NCBI RefSeq assembly: GCF_014633365.1
Contig: NC_068351.1
Location: 22,080,866 to 22,144,865, forward strand
Direction: 5' to 3'
DNA length: 64,000 nt
DNA from: Diospyros lotus
Taxonomy: Eukaryota > Streptophyta > Magnoliopsida > Ericales > Ebenaceae
Shown here: one piece after another, positions 14,101 through 23,723 of the stretch
Layout: every line of letters begins with the position of its first letter
Position numbering within the stretch: the first letter of the stretch is position 1
Made by a program: the position numbers and the translations under genes
The notes under the pieces: model-generated
The model's input: the letters and a program-made list of their open reading frames with translations, nothing else
Databases searched by the model: none
Told to the model about the DNA's origin: nothing

Positions 14101-16633
14101 CGTCCTCAATCTAACAATAATAATACAATGGAGGTAAAGGGCAACAAACATGGTGATGGTTGGACCCATGCCAACGAAGATAGGTCTAAGAGAGGAAGGA
14201 ATGTCTTTGCTTATGTTCCCTTAGCAGAAAAGTTCAAGCAGTTCAAAAAGATGTCAAGCAAAAGTTACACAAATAAGAAGTACAAGGCGACAGCTGACAA
14301 GCATAGGAAGCACAAGATATTTGAGGTTGGAGATGAAATCATGATATTCTTGAAAAATGAACAGATTCCAAGAGGAAAACAAAACAAGCTCAAGCCAAAG
14401 AAATATGATTCTTACAAGATTCCAAAGAAGACTAATGATAATGCTTATGTTGTGGATTTGCCTAATCATATAGGTATTTCTAAACATTCAATGTGGCTAA
14501 TCTCTCTTTGTACTTGTCGAACGTGGATTTGTCCTACCCAGATCAAAATTCGAGGTCGAATTTTTTCTCAAGTGGGGGTGAATGATGCAGTCACCAATCA
14601 AGACTTGGGCCGAGGCTGACCCGACCATGTCAGAACAATATTTTAATATTTCATATGTTTTACAATTCTACTTGATTTAGGATTCTACTTCATGTTTCTA
14701 CTTGATTTAGGATCCTACTTCATGTTTGATTAGAGTTTTATTTTTATTAGGATTCTAGTTAAATTTTATTTAGAATTTATTTCTATTAGGATTGTAGTTG
14801 ACTTTTACTTAGGATTTATTTCTATTAAGATTTTAGTTGGATTTTGTTTACAAATATTAGATGGATTTGAATTAGCCAAATACTATAAATATACTTAGGA
14901 TCTAGAGTTTGTAATCAAGTTTTTCTCAATCAAATTTCAACAACCTATTTGGGTTTTCTTAGCAAAACAATCTTGTTTTTTGCGTCTTCTTGAAAGCCAA
15001 GCTTCGGCCATTGAAGTTTGTTCTTTCAAAGGTTTATTTTGATGTGTGTTTTTCACACACGCGCTACACGTTGCGTCATGTGATGTGATACATGCCTGAA
15101 AAATCAAGTTGCACACACATTGTGTGTGCCCGACCATTAGTTAATTATTAAAAGTAGGTATAATATTGGTTGTAATGATTAGAAGTAGTTGAGTTAGTTT
15201 AGTTGTAGAAGTTAGTTGCTTGTATTATTTGGCCTGTAACTAACTCAGTTAGTTGTAGCCCCTAATTACTTGTATTATTGTTGCTTGTAACCACCTTAGA
15301 TAGTTGTAACCCCCTTAATTGTTTACAACTCTTTGGTTGGTTGTAGCCATTTCTAACCACTTTTACATTCCTATATAAAGAAGAGGCCTTTCGTAATTCG
15401 GATCAAAGTTGTCTAAGACACACTGAGAAGCAAGAGTGCTCAGAGTCTAGAAGTAGGTGAGCCTTTTGGATGCGAGGTAAATATTTATTAGAAATTCATA
15501 TCATTATTTTAGTATATACCTAGAAAGAGGTAAATGCAAACATATAAACTATAATAACAAATAATATTATTTTAACCACTATGATAAGTTAATAACAACT
15601 AACATTAGAAAGCTAAAGAGATGTTTTACTGTTTTCAGAAATTTCTTTTAATTTTTTCCTGGTTATTACTGCTGGTTAAATTTTAGCAAGTCCACTAAAA
15701 TATGTGCAAAAGGCATGTGCCCTGTGCATCACAGTGAAGCGCGTCTAACAGCCTAGGTGCACGCCTCATAGAGCAAGGCACCATCAGGTGAGCCATGAGC
15801 CTAGGCATGCTTGAGGCACACTTTTGACAACTATGACTTGGATATATGAATCAGATTCGGTCTCATCTTCTTATACTTCACTTTATCCCACAACTAAGAG
15901 ATCTATTCTTGCTCTCTAAAAAAACAAGGAGCTAGGATTCTTCCTTCTTCCCCTCTTCTTTAATTCTAAGAGTTGATCACTGACTTCACAGTGAAACGCC
16001 CAAGTTAAAATCCCATATAGCAAGCTAAACAATACAAAGGCACTAATTAAAGTTTTGTGAAACCAATGGTACGCATGAATCATGCAGATTTACACGCACA
16101 GCATAAGCATATGGGCTACTTACATCATGGCCATGGATATCTGCTTAAGATCATTCTCCATATTCTTCATATTAACAAGTGATTGGGCGCAGAATATGAT
16201 AGCGAGCCAAGAGCCAAGCTTGTACTGCACATAAATTGCAGAGAACTCGTCAAGAAAGAAGCAAGGATCTGATTTTTGCGAAATCGATCATGATTTAATA
16301 GTCCGAAATAAATAAAAAAACACTCAAAAGAGTTTTATCCATACGAGGGACGACCAATAAAATTGAGATCCATAAATCAAAATCCAACAAGAAAACACCA
16401 CTATAGTCACCAATCTGATAACATATACAATTCATATACTGTGGATTCGTAAAGAGAGAGAGAGAACGAACCCTAAACATGACGCCGGCAACGGCGCAGA
16501 TAACGGCAATGAAACCGGAGTAATCAACAGGAAGATCTTGCGGGGACACCAGCGGGGCTACAAAAGGCCTCGCCGCCGACGGTTGCCGAGGGTCGTTCGC
16601 CGCCGACGATGACGAATTGTTGTGCGACGACAT
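6215..16633 (-). CDS. WDR83OS: protein Asterix (WDR83OS/UPF0139 family), with a giant TE-filled intron
   Basis: Three exons on the minus strand: 16633-16472 (54 codons, ATG at 16633), 16224-16124 and 6278-6215 (TGA 6217-6215). Together they make 327 bp and 108 residues, the usual family size. Exon 1 gives [15 protein letters not shown] and [14 protein letters not shown]; exon 2 gives [16 protein letters not shown] and [13 protein letters not shown]; exon 3 gives [18 protein letters not shown]. These are the family's conserved blocks in order, with three hydrophobic segments. Splice sites are GT-AG (GTAAGT donor of intron 2) and phases agree. In animals Asterix forms the PAT complex with CCDC47, an intramembrane chaperone for multipass proteins at the ER; the plant role is inferred from homology. 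Intron 1 is about 250 bp; intron 2 is 9,845 bp and contains two LTR elements, MITEs and LTR remnants. Upstream of the ATG the transcript strand is GA-rich. Confidence 0.94.
7117..7364. repeat. left part of a repeat interrupted by the 7370-10733 element
   Basis: The segment starts with a run of G followed by TAATTATAG and a CCAGAGGTT block that resembles the end of the BCCP-intron MITE. It ends in a unit with GGTTTAAAAATGTC. The same unit recurs right of the retroelement (about 10790-10960), so the retroelement split an older repeat. The far end of that repeat was not located. Confidence 0.45.
7271..7305. repeat. homopolymer pair: 19 C followed by 16 A
   Basis: C run at 7271-7289 directly followed by an A run at 7290-7305, within Asterix intron 2. 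Length is likely to vary between individuals or with sequencing error. Confidence 0.9.
7370..10733 (-). mobile_element. non-autonomous LTR retrotransposon (LARD-like), TSD GTTAT
   Basis: Two LTRs flank a 2.1-kb interior: 7370-8276 (the 3' LTR, enlarged by a MITE) and 10364-10733 (the 5' LTR, 370 bp). Each runs TG...CA when read on the minus strand. The direct repeats GTTAT at 7365-7369 and 10734-10738 are the target-site duplication. A C-rich run after 8276 is the minus-strand polypurine tract. Next to the 5' LTR (about 10345-10361) a diverged initiator-methionine tRNA primer site is visible on the minus strand. The interior has only short minus-strand ORFs, such as 8666-8893 and 9504-9692, without RT, integrase or protease motifs. 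One could be a decayed gag N-terminus, but I cannot confirm it. The element must borrow enzymes from elsewhere. It lies in Asterix intron 2, in the same orientation as the gene. Confidence 0.88.
7570..8092. mobile_element. hAT-like MITE inside one LTR
   Basis: The termini CAGTGTTCTAAAA and TTTTAGAACACTA are near-perfect inverted repeats. They are flanked by the 8-bp near-duplicates CTAGAGAG (7562-7569) and CTTGAGAA (8093-8100), which fit hAT transposons. The other LTR (10364-10733) lacks the insertion, and its uninterrupted sequence confirms the site. The interior is GC-rich with CCTAGGCG-type motifs and a GCC trinucleotide run near 7988-8005; it has no coding capacity. Confidence 0.8.
10739..11230. 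repeat. right part of the split repeat and a 22-G homopolymer
   Basis: Units with GGTTTAAAAATGTC-like sequence continue from the left side of the retroelement. A run of 22 G (11100-11121) merges into a short GA run and then purine-rich sequence. No gene is seen. Confidence 0.5.
11535..11866 (-). mobile_element. LTR remnant with polypurine tract
   Basis: Read on the minus strand, a purine-rich tract (about 11866-11852) precedes TGTCACAG at 11850, the likely LTR start. Further on come a TATA-like CCTATAAATAAG near 11700 and a GA/CT-rich leader. The start resembles the LTR of the 7370-10733 element. The other end, a partner LTR and a target duplication were not found. The adjoining stretch to about 11990 may be internal sequence of the same remnant. 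Confidence 0.55.
12493..12989 (+). repeat. 5' LTR of the 12493-15078 element
   Basis: Begins TGATGCGG and ends TGCATCA, directly followed by the tRNA-Met primer site. Internal repeats of an ATTTCTATTAGGATT-like motif occur around 12650-12750. Confidence 0.92.
13022..13216 (+). pseudogene. gag N-terminal remnant
   Basis: A short reading frame starting ATGGCCAATCTTGATGG just after the primer site, with a Gln/Glu/Arg-rich helical-looking segment ([18 protein letters not shown]). The position and composition fit a plant gypsy gag start. It stops after about 64 residues, and the capsid and zinc-knuckle regions are not found. Confidence 0.5.
13864..14580 (+). pseudogene. integrase C-terminal / 3' pol remnant of Ty3/gypsy
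   Basis: Around 14220-14510 the frame reads [19 protein letters not shown], then [28 protein letters not shown] and an IS-like motif. These are the usual landmarks of the region after the integrase core in plant gypsy elements (ADxHR..K.F..GD, KL..K..GP..I, DNAYV.DLP). The first half of the frame is Lys/Ser-rich and unrecognised. The catalytic integrase core is missing. Confidence 0.7.
14583..15078 (+). repeat. 3' LTR of the 12493-15078 element
   Basis: Begins TGATGCAG after a purine tract and ends TGCGTCA before the TSD copy TGTGA. It matches the 5' LTR nearly end to end with scattered substitutions. Confidence 0.92.
15110..15480 (+). mobile_element. LTR-like fragment with TATA box
   Basis: Tandem-like GTAACTAACT / TTAGTTGTAG motifs precede a good TATA box (CTATATAAAG at about 15372) and a leader-like stretch, which is typical for the U3-R part of a plant LTR. 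No boundaries, partner or target duplication were found. It may be a truncated solo LTR within Asterix intron 2. Confidence 0.35.
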
Positions 16634-17861
16634 ATCGGATCTCTCTCTCTCGCTCTCGACTAGAAGGGGCGATCAATGGTCATTGGAGCCTCTTGCTCGG
16701 GTCATTATAATAGATCTGGATTCCCTGGAGATTGAGTTTTGTTTTTTTCAAATAATATTATTATAATTGTTAAATAATATTATTATAATTATTACTTAAA
16801 TACAATAATAAAATTTATTTGTCAAGCAAAATTATCTTCAAACATTGAGAACTATGCAAAAAATGAACTATTAGAGAGCGTAAAATATTTTCATACATAT
16901 ACATTAATTCTTAAATTAGATATCATAAAAGATAATTTAAAATTCTTAAACTAATCACAAGTTTCTTTTCTTTTTCGAAATAAATGCTCATTTATTTATA
17001 ATTAAATTAGGGGATTCGTGATAAATATCCTTAATATTTTGATATTGACTTTGATTGTAGTAAATATTCCTCATTCTTTACACAATTCACGAAAAAAAAT
17101 TTTGGAGGTAAGTTTGCATGTTTTCCTTTAGAACACTTTGCAAAAGACGATGACTTTGGCGAGTCTGATTAATGGATCTCCCAGAAACCCTTCTCCCAAG
17201 TGCGTCCCTTGGGCTTTTTTGTGGCTCATTTGCTTTTATCCATTGTTTTCTAATTTTAGATTTATTTTTGGTGAGTCTTGATTTACTACACATTAATAAT
17301 AAAAATTATTTAAATAGTACCAATTTTAAAGTTGATTTCCAATCTAGTATTGGTATCACTACATTGGTCGCTATGCAAGTAAGGGGGCTTGCAACGACTA
17401 CAAAGGAACGAGTGGTTATGGATTTGATTTATAATTACTCATCTCAAAATAGTTATATATTATTAAAATAAACACTCGTATTATGCACACTTGTGACACT
17501 AGTATTTATTTATTTATTTTTATTTATATATAATAGCTCATTCCATGAGAGTTTGTGATAATGTTAAGTGTAATACCTTAAGATTTTATGTTGATTTTAG
17601 AGGTCTAAAGATGTAAGTCAATGACTTGTGAAATATACGTTTGAGGTTTAGTTTATAAGTCAGGAAGAATTTCGAGAACAAAATTCAGAGAGTTTAGATA
17701 TAACAACTCAAGATTTTATAGAATTTTGAAGAACTATTTAATGGACAAGTTTTGGCAATTTAGTACATTGCTAAAATAGTTGTTATTAAATTTCATCTAT
17801 GGAATAAATAAGGCATGTTTGGAAAGGCCTAGATGTGAATGGGACGTGAAAGAGTTAAGTT
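16634..17861. other. intergenic, AT-rich, no gene recognised
   Basis: The first 80 bp hold the presumed Asterix promoter and 5' UTR (CT-rich on the plus strand, with a TATA-like AT stretch near 16706-16714). The rest is AT-rich. A TGTAATACCTTAAGA stretch near 17570 resembles an LTR start of the Ty3/gypsy type seen later in the window, but no other end was identified. Confidence 0.6.
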
Positions 17862-19555
17862 TGTTAGAACAGGAGGTGCTATGGCACACACCAAGAAGGG
17901 GGGGTGAATTGGTTATATTAAAAATTGAAGTAGAGAAACAGAGATATCAACCGTGTAAAAATAATCTTGTTTTGTGAAAAGTAAATATGAAATCTTATGA
18001 ATGAAAATTCACTATCAACCCCCTACTCAACCCGAGTAGGTCCTCTAGTCCGTGACTAGAAAAAACTTACAAACCTCCCAATATAATGGGCCCTCTAGCT
18101 TACGCTAGGACAATTACAGTAATCGTGAAGATGAGAGTCTAAGAGTACAAACTCTTAGTTACAAGCTCTCTCCAACTGATAAATTTAGGCTTACAATAAA
18201 TGTAACAGTGTATACAAAGCCTCAAAAATGTAAATACAGAGAGAGAAGATATTAATCGCTCGATGTAAAAATGAAAGCTCAGTGGTTGAAGATATTAAAT
18301 GTTTTCCAACAACCTTCAATCGATTCTCTCAACCCATATTTATAGTTGATGGTAGATAGATCCAAAAATCCGACCGTTGTGGTGGTTGGGCGAGCATTAA
18401 ATGCGCCAAAAACTAGCCATTGTAATTTTCTGTGAAACACATAGTCGACAGATCAAATAGGTTAGTCGACTATTTTATCAAATAAAGCTAGCCATAGTCG
18501 ACAGACAAAAAAGCATAGTCGACTATCTTATAACACAAAAATCTCATAGTCGACAGATCCTTTTACATAGTCGACAGATCAAAAATTACAAAGAAAATTT
18601 TGAAATTCATGAACAAACATAGTCGACAGATGAAATAGCATAGTCGACTATCCTTTCACAATAGTCGACAGACGCAAAAATAGTCGACAGATGCAAGATA
18701 TAGTCGACAGCACTAAACAACATAGTCGACTATATTCTTGGAAAATCTGAAAACTTGACAGATAACATGAGAAGCACACTTGATTAATACAAAACATCAC
18801 CACATATTTACTAAATGTCCTCATTTTGTTTAATTTATATTTTACCTTCCATTTACTTTAATACATAAATGTAAATAAGAAAGTACCCCTCATTTGGATT
18901 CAATAAAAATATCAAAAAAATCAAAATCCATAAGAATAAAAAAGTAGAATTTGGATTTTAGTAGGAACTTAGGATTTTGCTATTTTACCACCTCCAAGAT
19001 ATACACTTTTCATTTCTTGAAAAATTCGTTAAAAATCATTTTATCACTAATGAATGTTAATTATTGAATTACTGGGAGTTAATTTTCTAAAAAGAAAATA
19101 TTTTCATATATGTCTCCTTATAAGGTGCTAGTTTTCCAGACTTAGAAAAATATTGAAACGATATCAAAATGAGTTTCAAGACATGATGCATGAACTAAAT
19201 GATTTTTCATACGATTAAGTTTCAAGCCAAAACCTTTCATGCATGTTTCAAAATATGAAAAACTTATATTGAAAACCTTTCATTTGAATTTCTAGTTGGT
19301 CTTTTGCCTTAGAACAATTTTAGCTCTATGTTGACTAATGACTTCAAAGCTAATTCGAAAAACATTTTAGGAGATTTTATCATAATACATGTTTATTCAC
19401 ATCTCCATGTATAAGAATATAAATCATTTGGTTTTCATTTTAACTAAGTATTTGAAATTGATTTTTGTTGAAAATCATAAACTTGACTCATGACTTAGGG
19501 ATAAAACACGATATTATTTTTCATCATCAAAACTAAACACAAGGGTAGAACATCA
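17862..19555 (-). mobile_element. solo LTR, Sirevirus-like Ty1/copia, TSD AAGTT
   Basis: Starts TGTTAGAACAGG and ends GTAGAACATCA on the plus strand, with AAGTT duplicated at 17857-17861 and 19556-19560. On the minus strand it reads TG...CA and ends with the GAATTGG/CACCC signature seen in the other LTRs of this type (31305, 49536). A TATA box sits at about 18344-18336 on the minus strand. Just upstream of it in transcription (18441-18735) are 12 copies of GTCGAC. Internal sequence is absent, so this is a product of LTR-LTR recombination. Confidence 0.88.
18441..18735. repeat. array of 12 GTCGAC palindromes in the solo-LTR U3
   Basis: ATAGTCGACAGAT or ATAGTCGACTAT recurs 12 times in about 290 bp, irregularly spaced by roughly 15-50 bp. 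The sequence between the motifs is AT-rich and not conserved. In the LTR orientation it lies immediately upstream of the TATA box. Confidence 0.92.
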
Positions 19556-19560
19556 AAGTT

Positions 19561-20649
19561 GATCGAAGTCTCCCGCCTGAAGAAATATTGGTGTGTAATG
19601 AGACTGAGTAAATCTAGAAATCAAATTAAACTAAGATGTTTAATTCAATTCGATTTGGTTTTTAAGAATGGTCGCTTGATTTTGGTTCAACATTTGCAAA
19701 AAATTGAGATGTTCGGTTCAAGTTCAATTATGTCTGCTGAAAATTGACCCAAACTGAAAAATCGAATCGAAGTTGTGAACTAAATCGAACCAAACTAAAA
19801 CTAAACCATATATATCCTTTTGTTTTGTACCATTGTGCGTGCCATCCCAAATAAATAACTCTAGTCCTTTAGCTTTATAGAAACCTTAACCTCATGTTGC
19901 CCTTATGCCCTTGATCCCTTGCCCGAAGCCCTCGATCTATTATCCATTCACTAGCTGTTGAAACCCATTGTTGTCTGTTAAGTTTGTTATCATTGATGTT
20001 GAAGCAAAGAAAGGAGAAAGGAGAAGGTTTGCCTAATGTCCGTCCACTCAATGAAATCTTAATCAAATGCTTTGCTTGATTGTTTTTATAGGTTATAGGT
20101 GCCACCATTGGGCTTCCATGGTTTGAAGGAGATGTATTTTTCCAAGTTTATCTGTTTTAATTTCAATAGTTGTTCTCCATTACATATGTATGTTATATAG
20201 AATTCTCTAGTTTCTTGGGATGATTGTCCTTGTGCGGCCCTTTGTGCTCGTGTTCTTGATTTCGCAAGAGGAGGTTAATCGTAGAATGTACCTCGGGGAG
20301 GCCAGGGTTTGAACTCACGACCCATCGAGATGACATCGACATATTGCGACCCATCATTTGCCATTCGAGCTATGCCTTGGAGGCGAAATTCTCTAGTTTC
20401 TTGCACTTTGGTCATTGATGTTCTATTTTGGGTTAACTGGGGGTTGTATTGATATTTAATTATTACTTTATTAGTAATATTATGTAAAGCTGCTTGTATT
20501 ACATTTTCAAGTTTAATAATAACATGTAGCACAAATTTGGTAGCAAAACTATATCTTAATTAAATTCCCATTTGAATTGTAACTTTCAAGTGTTTTCTTT
20601 TAATTTTAATGCTATAGAACATATCTTAGTTTTTAGGAAAAAAAAAATT
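19561..20649. other. no gene recognised
   Basis: AT-rich intergenic sequence with short ORFs that show no recognisable protein. A block near 20280-20370 (GTACCTCGGGGAGGCC onwards) looks like transcribed repeat sequence but could not be assigned. Confidence 0.5.
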
Positions 20650-21745
20650 CTAAACAACAATAACACATCCGGCCTTTATCCCACTATGTGGGGTTGGCTA
20701 CATGAATTCTAGACTTTCATGTATTTCTGTTTTTTGTCATATCTTCATTTAGACTTATACACTTTATATCAAACTTTAATATCTCTCCCAAAGTCTTATT
20801 GCGTCTGCCTCTACTTTTTTTTTTTAACTAATTATTCTATTTTGTCAACTCTACTTATATGAACGTCTCTTGGTCTTTTTCTCACATGACCAAACCATCT
20901 TAGTCTAGTCTTTCTCATTTTTTCCTCGATTGGCACTACCCCTACCTTATTACGAATAACATCATTTCTAATTTTATTTTTTTTGTATGGTCGCACATCT
21001 ATCTTAGCATCTTCATCTTCGCTAATCTCGTCTTTTGTTCATGCTGGTATTTGATTGCCCAACATTCTAAGTCATACAATAAAACTGGTCTTATAGCTAT
21101 CCTATAGAATTTTCCTTTCAGTTTTAATAGGATTTTACCATCACATAACACTCCCGATGCATTTCTCCATTTTAGCCAATCTGCCTTAATTCTATACATG
21201 ACATCCTCGTGAATTTCTCCATCTTTTTGAATCACTGATTCTAAATATCGAAAATGGTCTTTTTTTATATGATTTGATTTTTCAATTTTATTATAACATC
21301 CTCCACTCTTGCATTCTTACTAAATTTAAATGCTATATATTCTGTTTTCCTTCTACTTAATTTAAATCTATTAGATTCTAAATTGTTTCTCCACAACTCA
21401 AGTTTAGTGTTCACTCCCTCTTTTGTTTCATTCACCAACACGATGTCATCTGCAAATAACATATACCATAACATCTCTATTTGAATGTGTTTAGTGAGTT
21501 CATCTATTACTAAAGCAAATAAGTATGATTTAGTGCTAAACCTTGATGTAGTCCCATTGAAATTTTAAACGGTTTAGTATCCTCTCCACATGTTCTGACC
21601 TTTATCTATGCACCGTGATACATGTCCTTAAGAGCTTGTATATAGGCTATTCGGATTTCTTTATTCTCTAAAATCTTCCATAATACTTCTTTAGGGACCT
21701 TATCATAGGCCTTTTCTAAATCTATGTGCATTACTCGAGTAATGA
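20650..21745 (-). mobile_element. 5'-truncated LINE (RTE-like) with RT fragments
   Basis: In three frames on the minus strand, conserved pieces of a plant non-LTR reverse transcriptase appear in order: DLEKAYDKVPKEVLWKILE (about 21730), LHQG, MLFADDIVLVNETKEG with the catalytic ADD (about 21465), then [20 protein letters not shown] and [16 protein letters not shown] (about 21240-21050). Frameshifts and stops break the frame. The 3' end contains a CCCCACATAGTGGGATAAAG block, common at the ends of this LINE type, and a short AAC-rich tail at about 20650. The endonuclease and ORF start are missing. Confidence 0.85.
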
Positions 21746-22100
21746 CCCTACAATACTCGAGTAATACATCTAATGAAAATTAAGTTTCAAAATTTATAAT
21801 CGTTGGACTGCCATTAATGCTATTTGAAAGCAATTTTAATGTTATCTAGACAATAATAAATTCTATAGAACACCTTTATACATGAATATATACATGCATT
21901 ACCTAAGATTTCTTAATCTAACCCATTTGTATTGCAGAAATATAGTGTTTTTGTCTTGATAGCTACATAAAAAGTTAAAGTGCTTATTGTCTCTAATTTC
22001 AATAAAGAACCAAGTCATATAAAGGGCAACCAAAACCAAAAAAATAAGATAGAGAAAAGAAACAAGAAAAATTAAGTGTTGAGTTGAAGTGAACATCAGT
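21746..22100. other. no gene recognised
   Basis: AT-rich sequence next to the truncated LINE. Short minus-strand ORFs here resemble no family I know. Confidence 0.5.
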
Positions 22101-23400
22101 TGATATCATTCTTTGCAAGCAAGAGGACACCTAGAGAAATTGTCTTCATCTTCTTCATTCTCTTCCTTGAGTTGTTCAATGGTACTCTCACCCACACTGA
22201 ATTCTCATATATCCTCTGAGAGGTGAGATTGTATTGTAAACTTAGTCTCCAAGCTACGCTTATTCTCATTTGTTTGTTGTAAGGATTAGTGCTTAAGCCC
22301 CGAAGAAAAAGCCATTTGCGGTTATAGTTGAACAAAGTGAAAGAAATTATTAGCTTAAGAAGTGGATGAATTAAGCTCACCTTGAATTCTAAAAACTTGT
22401 TAAAAGTAAATAAATTTAAAGAATGTAGAACACTTTATGTATAATGGTTCGACCCAACTATCTACATCCATTGTCTTAACTCCTTGTTAAAGATTTTTCA
22501 ACCAACTTACTATTTAGCTTTTATACAGACCAATTAGGACCCCTTTGCACAGGTTTTGCAAAGACCAGCTAGAACATTTACAATGTGCTTTTTGAATGGC
22601 TCAAGCACAAAGCCACACAGTTGATACAAGGAGTGACTTCTCACAATGAAACCAGATATAAAAAGATGTGAAAATAACACTCTTCTCTCTGATTGTACAA
22701 TAAACGAAATTGTGTGCTTTGATAGCTTCTTTTTTGCTAGAGAGTATGGTTAAAGATTGTCCAGATAAGTCTCATATTCTTCTTGAATCTCCTCTACATT
22801 TTATAGCTTTTCCCTCTTAGATGTTGTTGGCGTTTTGTCCAACGGGTAAAAGCTTCATTCATTAATTTCTCCAAAAAGGCATCCTTCTTTTCTTGGCAAA
22901 GTAATGGTTACTGCATAGTTTAAACTTCAAGTTTCATATCAAATGTTTGAGAGAATGGTCGGATGCATTAAATGTCACTAACGAGTCTTGAATTGTTAAA
23001 ACTACATGCATTTAATTTAATGTTCTGTAGCATATAATTTTTTAAATTTTAACATATATTAGTTGAGTGAAATTCTACAATTACTCGAGTAAATTTAAAA
23101 GTTAGTCGATTAAACTCAAATATTATTTGACTAGATTTTTTTTCTTAGTCGATTAACAATTTCAAATACAGAAACTCACTCTTTGTCCAATAATTCTCGA
23201 CTAAAACTCTTTAATTTGGCATCACTCGAGTACAAAAATTACTTAGTTGATTAATAATTTAAATTACATAGACTCACACTTTGCCTAATAAATATTACTC
23301 AACTAAGACACTTATTAAATATTTAAATAATTGAGCTCTAAAAAAGATATTATAAATTACTTTATTATATTAATTTCAAAATTAATATTATAATACACTT
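22101..23400 (-). mobile_element. LTR-like remnant with CTCGAG / GTCGATTAA motifs
   Basis: A stretch near 22440-22500 (GGTTCGACCCAACTATCT, then CTCCTTGTTAAAGATTTTTCAACC) matches in layout the Sirevirus-like LTR fragment near 40810-40870. At 23040-23300 motifs ACTCGAGTA, AGTCGATTAA and TCTCGACTAA recur, and a TATA-like stretch lies at about 22798-22806. Boundaries and a target duplication were not found. I take it as a decayed minus-strand LTR. Confidence 0.4.
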
Positions 23401-23723
23401 GAAGATTAATTTGAAAAGGAGAAGGAATTCTCGGCCAGGAGAAAAATCAAGGAGGAAATTGAATGGAAGATTGAGAGATAAGGTTAAGGAGAAATATTAT
23501 GAAGTAATAAGCAAGAGATCAAAATTAAAATAGGAAGATTGAGAGCGAGAAGAAAGGAATTCAAATTGGTTTTGGAGGATCACTTGGACGGCGACAGTTC
23601 AGGATTAAATGAATATTAAATTGAGGAGTTGCATCAAATTGGAGGATTCGATCTATCCATCGATCGATCATCCCTTGGAACTGCGAGAAAGCTGCACTTT
23701 CAATTCATCCAGTTTCTGCTTGG

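Larger units (their letters stand above)
12493..15078 (+). mobile_element. deleted Ty3/gypsy LTR retrotransposon, TSD TGTGA
   Basis: LTRs lie at 12493-12989 (497 bp) and 14583-15078 (496 bp), both TG...CA and highly similar. TGTGA at 12488-12492 and 15079-15083 is the target-site duplication. The primer site TGGTATCAGAGC (12992-13003) matches initiator tRNA-Met, and a purine tract lies just before 14583. The 1.6-kb interior joins a gag N-terminal-like piece to an integrase C-terminal piece, so protease, RT, RNase H and the integrase core are absent. It is inside Asterix intron 2, opposite to the gene. Confidence 0.92.

Noticed and set aside
16295..16633. Single-exon 112-aa protein at the Asterix start
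   Set aside because: The frame after residue 54 reads into intron 1; the conserved sequence continues in the exon at 16224-16124.
18441..18735. CRISPR-like array of regularly repeated GTCGAC motifs
   Set aside because: The repeat core is only 6-10 bp, spacing is irregular, spacers are AT-rich, and it lies inside a plant LTR with a TSD.
22096..22380. 94-aa basic hydrophobic minus-strand ORF as a gene
   Set aside because: No recognisable family, and it abuts an LTR-like remnant; kept only as part of the unassigned or LTR region.
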